Part shown: piece after piece, positions 35,856 to 41,193 of the stretch
Numbering within the stretch: position 1 is the first letter of the stretch
Layout of the letters: each line of letters begins with the position of its first letter
From: Planctomycetota bacterium
GTDB lineage: Bacteria > Planctomycetota > Phycisphaerae > WQYP01
Length of the DNA: 41,193 nucleotides
Direction of reading: 5' to 3'
NCBI GenBank assembly: GCA_021827645.1
Contig: JAKAVA010000101.1
Span: 1-41,193 of the forward strand
Notes under the pieces: generated by a model
The model's input: only the letters and a program-made list of their open reading frames with translations
Databases searched by the model: none
What the model was told of the DNA's origin: nothing
Program-made: the position numbers and the translations under genes

Positions 35856-35884
35856 TTGCGCTTTTCTGTATTACGTGATATCAT
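35856..35884 (+). promoter_or_regulatory. Candidate rhaB promoter
   Basis: TTGCGC (35856-35861) and TATCAT (35879-35884) are separated by 17 bases and match the sigma-70 consensus at 4 and 5 positions. The region lies 65 bases upstream of the rhaB start and in the rhaT/rhaB divergent interval. Confidence 0.4.
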
Positions 35885-35901
35885 CCTCGATTGATTTGGT
35901 A

Positions 35902-35913
35902 ACCGCTGAGTAA
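35902..35913 (+). promoter_or_regulatory. Candidate operator upstream of rhaB
   Basis: The word ACCGCTGAGTAA lies between the candidate promoter and the rhaB start. It resembles two repeats upstream of the aldolase gene (38769-38785 and 38814-38831), all sharing ACCG and GAGTAA. Confidence 0.3.
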
Positions 35914-35949
35914 TCGCGAAATCTATGACGGAAGGAGTGAATCCAATCC

Positions 35950-37437
35950 ATGTCTGACCAAACCTATATTGCCGTTGATCTGGGAGCCGAATCGGGCCGC
36001 GTAATCACGGCTAGAGTCGGAACTGACGGTATAACACTCAAACAGCAAAATCGCTTTCTCAATGAGCCTGTCAGGGTGAGATCAACCCTTTACTGGGATA
36101 TTCTCAGTCTCTGGCGTGGAATTAAAGCCGGTATCGGTATGGCCATACGAGAGGATATCAACATCCAAGGTATCGGCGTTGATACGTGGGGTGTTGATTT
36201 CGGTCTGTTGGACCACGACGGTAACCTGATCGGCAACCCGGTGCATTATCGGGATGAGCGGACCAACGGTGTGCCGGATTTTTTTTTCAGCCGAATGCCG
36301 CGTGCGCATCTTTACAGCATTGCCGGCATCCAAACCATGAATCTCAATACGCTTTTTCAGCTTACATGGATGGCGGAACATCGCGGCAGGTTTTTAGATC
36401 AGGCCAAATTCCTGCTCTACATACCGGATTTATTGAATTACTGGCTCTGCGGACATATCGGAAATGAATATACCATTGCCAGCACCTCGCAGATGCTTGA
36501 TGCACGAACCCGCCAATATGCCGCCGAAATATTGAGCGCCATTCCGCTGCGCAGCACACTACTGCCAGCGATCACAACACCCGGGAGTGTTCTCGGCCCG
36601 ATGCTGCCCGATGCAATCGATATTCCAATCGCGGCGGAGGTTCCCGTCATCGCCGTAGGCAGCCACGACACCGCGAGCGCCGTGATTGGCGTACCCGGTG
36701 AGGGTGATGACTGGCTGTTTATCTCCAGCGGAACCTGGAGCCTGCTGGGAGCGGAAATTGACCAACCTGTTCTGACATCCCAGGCGGCACGATTTAATCT
36801 GACCAATGAGGGTGGAGTCGGAGGCAGGATACGACTCATTAAAAATATACCCGGTATGTGGCTTCTGCAGGAATGCCGACGCGCCTGGGCGGCAGACGGT
36901 CACGACTACGATTACGCATCGCTGGTGCGCATGGCCACAGATGCCCCGGCGCATCAGGCCGTCATCGATCCGGATCATCCGCCATTTTCACAACCGGGCG
37001 AGATGCCGCGAAAAATTGCCGATTACTGCCGGCAAACCGGACAGGCTGTCCCGGATTCACCGGGATCGATTACCCGCGTCATTCTCGAATCGCTTGCCGC
37101 CGCATATGCCCGGGTTGCGGGAATGATTGCGGAAGTCACCGGGAGAAAGTTTTCGCGAATCCATATTGTCGGCGGAGGATCGCAAAATGATCTGCTCAAT
37201 GCTTTTACCGCCGATGCCACCGGGATGACCGTCCTTGCCGGACCCGTCGAAGCGACGGCTATCGGCAATGTGATTACCCAGGCGATAGCCGTGGGACAGT
37301 TATCGTCCATCGCCGAGGGGCGACGATTGGTGGCCCGAACCGGGAATATCCGAGAATTTATCCCGCGAGAAACCGAAACTTGGAGGGCGCTGGCGGATAG
37401 ATACCGACATCTGTTTGCCGATCAGGCAAAAGAGTGA
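35950..37437 (+). CDS. rhaB: Rhamnulokinase
   Basis: This 495-residue FGGY-family kinase phosphorylates L-rhamnulose with ATP. Seen motifs include the N-terminal phosphate loop VDLGAESGRV (9-18), DTWGVDFGLLD with Asp83, GSHDTASAV with the likely catalytic base Asp240, SSGTWSLLG and GGGSQNDLLNAFTADATG near the C-terminus. The length is usual for RhaB. AAGGAG lies about 11 bases upstream of the ATG. Its last 16 bases overlap the 3' end of the convergent isomerase gene. With rhaT, rhaI and the aldolase it completes the isomerase-kinase-aldolase route to dihydroxyacetone phosphate and lactaldehyde. Confidence 0.93.
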   Translation: MSDQTYIAVDLGAESGRVITARVGTDGITLKQQNRFLNEPVRVRSTLYWDILSLWRGIKAGIGMAIREDINIQGIGVDTWGVDFGLLDHDGNLIGNPVHYRDERTNGVPDFFFSRMPRAHLYSIAGIQTMNLNTLFQLTWMAEHRGRFLDQAKFLLYIPDLLNYWLCGHIGNEYTIASTSQMLDARTRQYAAEILSAIPLRSTLLPAITTPGSVLGPMLPDAIDIPIAAEVPVIAVGSHDTASAVIGVPGEGDDWLFISSGTWSLLGAEIDQPVLTSQAARFNLTNEGGVGGRIRLIKNIPGMWLLQECRRAWAADGHDYDYASLVRMATDAPAHQAVIDPDHPPFSQPGEMPRKIADYCRQTGQAVPDSPGSITRVILESLAAAYARVAGMIAEVTGRKFSRIHIVGGGSQNDLLNAFTADATGMTVLAGPVEATAIGNVITQAIAVGQLSSIAEGRRLVARTGNIREFIPRETETWRALADRYRHLFADQAKE

Positions 37438-38600
37438 TCGGTTTTGCCGCCTTTGCTCCGTTTTGCCGCTGCTCGGCGCTCATAACCACTTGCGCGGTGC
37501 GCCGCAAGGGGGTCGATGGGCAGCCGGTGAGATTTTCGCCATTCGGCGAGAATGGGCCGGGTATCGGTGAAAAAGGCTGCGCGGAGGATATTTTCGCTGG
37601 CGACCAGATCTTCTTTAGCCTGCGCGGTGGCAAGGGCTTTACGGTCTACCAGACAAGCCTTGACATATAAGTGCTGTGCGGTATCGACCGTTTGGATCAT
37701 CGCTTCGATTTTTGGCTTCAGGTTGTGGCTTTGATCTACCATGTACGCCAGCGCCGGCTTCTTGCCGGTGCGAAAACGATGATTCTCTATTTCATGGAAA
37801 ATTCGAAATACCTGGTAGGGATCGATCGAGCCTAGGGTTAAGTCATCATCGGCATATTTACGGTCATTGAAATGAAAGCCGCCGAGCATGTTCTCATCCA
37901 GGAGCCAGGCGACAATCTGTTCAATGTTGGTTGTCTGATAGTGATGTCCGGTATCTACGAGCACCCTAGCCCGCGGGCCTGCCGCACGCGCAAAAAGCAT
38001 GGCCATACCCCAATCGGCAATGTCGGTGGCGTAAAACGCTGGCTCAAAGGGCTTATATTCCACCAGCATCGTCATGTTTTCAGCCATGGTATCATGAACG
38101 GATTTCAAGGCGTCGGCCATGAGATGCTTTCGCTCAATCAAGTCGGCTTGTCCGGGATAGTTGATACCGTCAGCAAACCAAAGTGAGATATATTCGCTAC
38201 CCACCTGCCGAGCGATTTCAATCGAGTCACGTATGTGTGCAAAAGCTTGTTCACGGATATCAGGATCACGGTTGGTCAGTGATCCCCATTTGTACTGTTG
38301 CGATTCGAATACATTGGGGTTTATCGCCCCAATTGCCACCCCATATTTTTTGGCCGCCTTGACGACGGAGGCAATACTTTTTCCGCTGGGGAAATCCCAA
38401 AGCGTATGGACTGCAACTGTCGGACAAGCACCGGTGAGCCGATGAACTTGCCCTGCATCGGCGAGCTTTTCCTCGATACTGCGGGCAGCCGCCGACTGCA
38501 AAAATTTACCGAAGCGTGTTCCCGTATCGGCAAAGCCCCAGGAGGGCAGTTCAATTTTGAAATCATCGAGTTGCTTGAGTACATGATCATATTTCGCCAC
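37422..38600 (-). CDS. rhaI: L-rhamnose isomerase, RhaI type
   Basis: This 392-residue TIM-barrel protein is of the Pseudomonas/Rhizobium/Streptomyces type, not the E. coli RhaA type. Two metal sites can be read: Glu181, Asp216, His243 and Asp289 for one, and His219, Asp251 and Asp253 for the other. These fall at a constant offset of 38 from the ligands I recall for the Pseudomonas stutzeri enzyme, which supports an intact active site. It converts L-rhamnose to L-rhamnulose. The start is a GTG with AAGGAG 8 bases upstream. The gene overlaps rhaB tail to tail by 16 bases, so its transcript is antisense to the rhaB end. The last 20 or so residues are basic and not conserved. Confidence 0.93.
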   Translation of the reverse strand: MAKYDHVLKQLDDFKIELPSWGFADTGTRFGKFLQSAAARSIEEKLADAGQVHRLTGACPTVAVHTLWDFPSGKSIASVVKAAKKYGVAIGAINPNVFESQQYKWGSLTNRDPDIREQAFAHIRDSIEIARQVGSEYISLWFADGINYPGQADLIERKHLMADALKSVHDTMAENMTMLVEYKPFEPAFYATDIADWGMAMLFARAAGPRARVLVDTGHHYQTTNIEQIVAWLLDENMLGGFHFNDRKYADDDLTLGSIDPYQVFRIFHEIENHRFRTGKKPALAYMVDQSHNLKPKIEAMIQTVDTAQHLYVKACLVDRKALATAQAKEDLVASENILRAAFFTDTRPILAEWRKSHRLPIDPLAAHRASGYERRAAAKRSKGGKTDHSFA

Positions 38601-38768
38601 GAAATCTACTCCTTAGCCGATGCCATACGAGAACGCGCCGGTGCACAAACGCCGACGACAGAAGACCTAGAAGAGTAAAAGTAAACAGCATTGTTCGTCA
38701 AGTGAGATCGACGGCGGGAATTCCTCGAAAAAACGCGGCTTCCGGATGCAGCATTTTACTAACGCCTC

Positions 38769-38785
38769 ACCGAGAGTAAACTATG
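38769..38785 (+). repeat. Candidate operator repeat 1 upstream of the aldolase gene
   Basis: ACCGAGAGTAAACTATG matches the sequence at 38814-38831 (ACCGCGAGTAAAGATATG) with start points 45 bases apart. It lies in the rhaI/aldolase divergent interval. The GAGTAA word also occurs in the rhaB upstream region. Confidence 0.4.
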
Positions 38786-38813
38786 CATTGAAATAAGTGC
38801 GATTGTAATTTGC

Positions 38814-38831
38814 ACCGCGAGTAAAGATATG
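38814..38831 (+). repeat. Candidate operator repeat 2 upstream of the aldolase gene
   Basis: This is the second copy of the direct repeat at 38769-38785, ending 17 bases before the TTG start of the aldolase. Its position next to the ribosome binding site would suit a repressor site. Confidence 0.4.
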
Positions 38832-38848
38832 AAGTTCAGGAGCTTAAG

Positions 38849-39589
38849 TTGTCGACGGTCTTAGATATCCGAAAAGAAATGTGTGACATTGGTCATCGAG
38901 TCTGGCTTCGGGGGTATTGTGCCGGCAACGAAGGAAACCACAGTGTGCGAATTTCCGAAGATCGTGTCCTATGTACACCGACCGGTGTATCGAAAGGATT
39001 CCTGACGCCCGATCAAATTACGATTGTGGATATGGATGGGCAGCAAATTGACAAAACAAATAAAATGAAGCGTACCAGTGAAGTTTTGCTGCATTTGCAG
39101 ATTTACAAGGCGAGGCCGAATGTACGCTCCGTCATTCACTCACATCCGCCGCATGCTACCGCCTTTGCCATGGCCAATATTCCCATTCCTGAGGGAATCC
39201 ACCCCGAGGCAGAGGTATTCCTCGGTAAGGTCCCGACGGCCCCGTATACGACCCCCAGCTACAAAGAACTCGGCGAATCGGTCATTGCCGTCATGAATGA
39301 AGACACCAACACGGTCATGATGGGGAATCATGGGGCGGTCTGCTTTGACTCATCGTTAACAGGAGCGTACTACAAACTTGAAATATTGGATGCCTACTGC
39401 CGTATTCTCCTGCTGACTCTGAGCCTCGGCCGCGTGAACCAGCTTACCCCCCGCGAAATGCATGATCTTCTCGAGGTCAAGGCAAAATTCGGTATGCCGG
39501 ATTCCCGAATTAAAACAGCTCTGAACGGTGGAATTGGAAAAGATAATCGGGGTTACCTGCAGGCATTTCCCAAGCGGAATACCAAGTAA
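38849..39589 (+). CDS. Class II aldolase (probable rhamnulose-1-phosphate aldolase)
   Basis: This 246-residue protein of the class II aldolase/adducin family has zinc ligands His97 and His99 (HSHPPHA) and His161 (GNHGAV), with the catalytic acid Glu78 (RTSEVLL). These align with Glu73, His92, His94 and His155 of E. coli FucA. From context it should split L-rhamnulose 1-phosphate into dihydroxyacetone phosphate and L-lactaldehyde. It is closer in size to fuculose-phosphate aldolase than to E. coli RhaD (about 274 residues), so it may serve both fucose and rhamnose, as in planctomycete microcompartment loci. No shell protein is in this window. The TTG start has AGGAG about 8 bases upstream. Confidence 0.88.
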   Translation: MSTVLDIRKEMCDIGHRVWLRGYCAGNEGNHSVRISEDRVLCTPTGVSKGFLTPDQITIVDMDGQQIDKTNKMKRTSEVLLHLQIYKARPNVRSVIHSHPPHATAFAMANIPIPEGIHPEAEVFLGKVPTAPYTTPSYKELGESVIAVMNEDTNTVMMGNHGAVCFDSSLTGAYYKLEILDAYCRILLLTLSLGRVNQLTPREMHDLLEVKAKFGMPDSRIKTALNGGIGKDNRGYLQAFPKRNTK

Positions 39590-39629
39590 CGGAAATTATG
39601 TGGGCAGAGAGTTTTGATTTAGATTTTGC

Positions 39630-40382
39630 CTAATCGGCTGCGGCCTGAGTTGGCAACTTGAGCGTCTCGACCAGCTTGGAAAAGTTTTTCTGCATGTTGG
39701 CCAGCGAAAACAGGTGCGCGTAGATCAGCATCAGATAGCCGCGACGACTGAGGGAAATAAGCTGCATGTCGGAAAGCTTACCCAGTCGAGACTCATCAAC
39801 AACATAAAAATCCCGAAGCGTAAAAACCGGTTTTCCCGCCTGAGCAATCTGAAATTGTCGTGATACCAACAAGTCCAGGTTTTTTAATTCCTGCATGAAC
39901 TCGCGCGTCCGCTGTGCCTGTTCATGAAATTCACGAAGAAACTTCATGGCGTTTTTCAGAAATTCAGATGGCTGGTCGTTATCGACAAATATGGGTTGCC
40001 CGCGTTCTACGGAAAAACCTTTGTACGTGACATCGATCATTACAGTAAGTTCCTTGCTGCCCGGCTGCTCTGCAAGAACAAACGGATAGCGGCGAACAAA
40101 TGCAGGGATATAGCTCGCCAGCCACGCACCTTTGCCATCCACGAATATGTTTTCATTACTTTTAAGACCGACGATGACTATCGGCGAGGCCCCTTTATCC
40201 GGCTGTCCGGCAAAGACAATGGGAAAATCCAGTGCGGCGCGTGGAAATTCCGCCACCGCCAGAGGAATACTGTTCGTGCCGGCTGCAAAGGAAAAATCGG
40301 GATCTTCCGTTGTGAGTTTCAGGCCGCGATGCCGCGCCGCATTGAGTGGTTCCGGTTTTTGATAGAACAGCAATTGATTCAT
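39630..40382 (-). CDS. SapC family protein
   Basis: This soluble 250-residue protein matches the SapC family (PF07277). It has LAVAEFPRAALDFPIVFAG near residue 40, YIPAFVRRYPFVL near 92, SEFLKNAMKFLREFHEQAQR near 140 and a helical C-terminus. SapC was named from S-layer secretion loci in Campylobacter, but its biochemical role is not known. AGGAGG lies immediately upstream of the ATG, giving one of the strongest SD sequences in the window. It appears to be a single gene; the acidic protein gene lies 143 bases upstream in the same direction. Confidence 0.88.
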   Translation of the reverse strand: MNQLLFYQKPEPLNAARHRGLKLTTEDPDFSFAAGTNSIPLAVAEFPRAALDFPIVFAGQPDKGASPIVIVGLKSNENIFVDGKGAWLASYIPAFVRRYPFVLAEQPGSKELTVMIDVTYKGFSVERGQPIFVDNDQPSEFLKNAMKFLREFHEQAQRTREFMQELKNLDLLVSRQFQIAQAGKPVFTLRDFYVVDESRLGKLSDMQLISLSRRGYLMLIYAHLFSLANMQKNFSKLVETLKLPTQAAAD

Positions 40383-40525
40383 ATTTATCCTCCTTGTCGC
40401 TCACCCAAGATGTTGTCAACGCATGAGTGTAGCCGAAGATTCAGAATATCGCCTGCCTGAAATACCTCTTGTCGGCAAATTCTACATATGAGCTGCATCC
40501 GCCTGTCGAGATCGAACGGCCACGA

Positions 40526-40996
40526 CTAAAAGGCGCCACCATCGTCCCCATCACTGTCATCCGAAGAATCGTCAAGGGCGTCGCCATCGGTACTATTGGT
40601 GTCGGTCGAATCATCAAAGGCCCCGCCGGCGGCATCATCACCACCACCGCCGCCAGTCCAGTCCGATGCGGCATCAGGCGTTGACGCGCCGGAGACTTCT
40701 CCGCCCGTAACCGCTCCGGCAGGTTGGTCCGGTGGCGAGGCTGGAGGTGATTGACCTTCGACGGCGTTGTAGAGCATATTCCCGGCAACGGCTCCGACTA
40801 CGCCCCCGACCATGCCGCTGACAAAGGTGCCCATCGCACTGCTTCCTCCCGCCGGCGGCCCGGCAGCCGCCGGAGTTGTATTGGGGGTAAGACCCGATGT
40901 TTGCGAATCGATTCCACCCCCGGTAGCGCTCATTGGAAAGCCTTCCGTGGGTCGGGATCTTCGCGTCAGAAGCCAGAAAGCGATAAATATCGCCAC
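40526..40996 (-). CDS. Acidic glycine-zipper protein, possibly N-terminally truncated
   Basis: This frame of about 156 residues opens at a GTG 12 bases after the transposase stop. It starts inside a hydrophobic segment (VAIFIAFWLLTRRSR). A Gly/Ala-rich stretch (MGTFVSGMVGGVVGAVAGNM) with glycine-zipper spacing follows near 55-75, then a tail very rich in Asp, Ser and Gly ending GDDGGAF. No family is recognised; similar layouts occur in small membrane-anchored proteins of unknown function. The reading frame continues from the IS630 end without a separate SD, and the first helix looks cut, so the native start was probably lost when the IS inserted. Confidence 0.6.
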   Translation of the reverse strand: MAIFIAFWLLTRRSRPTEGFPMSATGGGIDSQTSGLTPNTTPAAAGPPAGGSSAMGTFVSGMVGGVVGAVAGNMLYNAVEGQSPPASPPDQPAGAVTGGEVSGASTPDAASDWTGGGGGDDAAGGAFDDSTDTNSTDGDALDDSSDDSDGDDGGAF

Positions 40997-41008
40997 TAGT
41001 GTAGTGAA

Positions 41009-41193
41009 TCAAATAGATTGAGCATTATTCAGGACGGCGCGGGCCTTGGCAACTTTTTCCAGAATGCGTTCGAGTTTGGCGGTCCAGACGAAAGCCTTTG
41101 GGCTCTGATTGTGATGTTCAACGAACTCGTTGATGGCATCAATCAACTGCGGGACGCTTTTGAATACGCCACGGCGGATGCGTTTGTCGGTGA
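41009..41193 (-). CDS. IS630-family transposase, C-terminal end (partial)
   Basis: The last 61 codons of a transposase run in from the right edge. They contain RRGVFKSVPQLIDAINEFV, HHNQSPKAFVWTAKLERIL and a Lys/Ala/Arg-rich end. This is the standard C-terminus of IS630-type DDE transposases (hNxxPkpFvWta). The catalytic DDE residues lie outside the window. The element's end should fall within about 10-30 bases past the stop at 41009, next to the possibly truncated gene at 40526. Confidence 0.85.
   Translation of the reverse strand, partial: TDKRIRRGVFKSVPQLIDAINEFVEHHNQSPKAFVWTAKLERILEKVAKARAVLNNAQSI

Noticed and set aside
1-41193. CRISPR arrays, rRNA genes and prophage genes
   Set aside because: I looked for regularly spaced repeats, rRNA signatures and phage structural genes and found none.

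Overview
The window looks like a chromosomal segment of a Gram-negative bacterium with a high-GC, SD-using genome. BamD-like and LptE-like lipoproteins imply an outer membrane. The combination of RHS cassettes, an LplT-PlsC-ACP-acyl-ligase fusion, two circularly permuted ATP-grasp/alpha-E/transglutaminase clusters and an RhaI-type rhamnose pathway fits Planctomycetota, most likely Phycisphaerae. That placement is inference from gene content; no rRNA or marker gene is present.

Region 1 (1-4506, minus strand) is an array of orphan RHS tips. Three RHS core fragments each have their own start codon and SD-like sequence, and each carries an unrelated C-terminal tip. Two are followed within 12-13 bases by small genes placed where immunity genes normally sit. 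Two of the tips share a 193-base, about 94% identical leader, and the third has a diverged version of the same leader. Region 2 (4507-8811) is a structured intergenic stretch followed by a translationally coupled ATPase-permease-ATPase-permease ABC exporter operon. Region 3 (8893-13216) holds an MFS transporter, a convergent ABC-F ATPase, tRNA-Ser(UGA) and a Nudix hydrolase.

Region 4 (13388-17419) is one 1343-residue gene that fuses an LplT-like MFS lysophospholipid transporter, a PlsC acyltransferase, an acyl carrier domain and an acyl-ACP/CoA ligase. It reads as a complete lysophospholipid salvage machine in one chain. Region 5 (17674-28194) contains the most unusual content: two versions of the ATP-grasp amidoligase / alpha-E / transglutaminase system, arranged tail to tail with only 6 bases between them. 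The plus-strand cluster has TGase-DUF2126, a fused ATP-grasp-alpha-E protein and a TGase. The minus-strand cluster has ATP-grasp, alpha-E and TGase as separate genes. The Anbu-type NTN hydrolase often linked to this system is not in the window.

Region 6 (28484-34463) has a decayed four-helix-bundle (S23) element with terminal repeats, tRNA-Pro(CGG), coupled bamD-like and lptE-like genes, a ThiO-like oxidase, rdgB and a GT-C glycosyltransferase. Region 7 (34506-39589) is an L-rhamnose catabolic locus (rhaT, rhaB, rhaI and a class II aldolase) in which every gene alternates in strand. A short GAGTAA-containing motif occurs upstream of rhaB and twice upstream of the aldolase. The right edge has a SapC-family gene, an acidic glycine-zipper protein that may have lost its N-terminus, and the C-terminal end of an IS630-family transposase that runs off the window.
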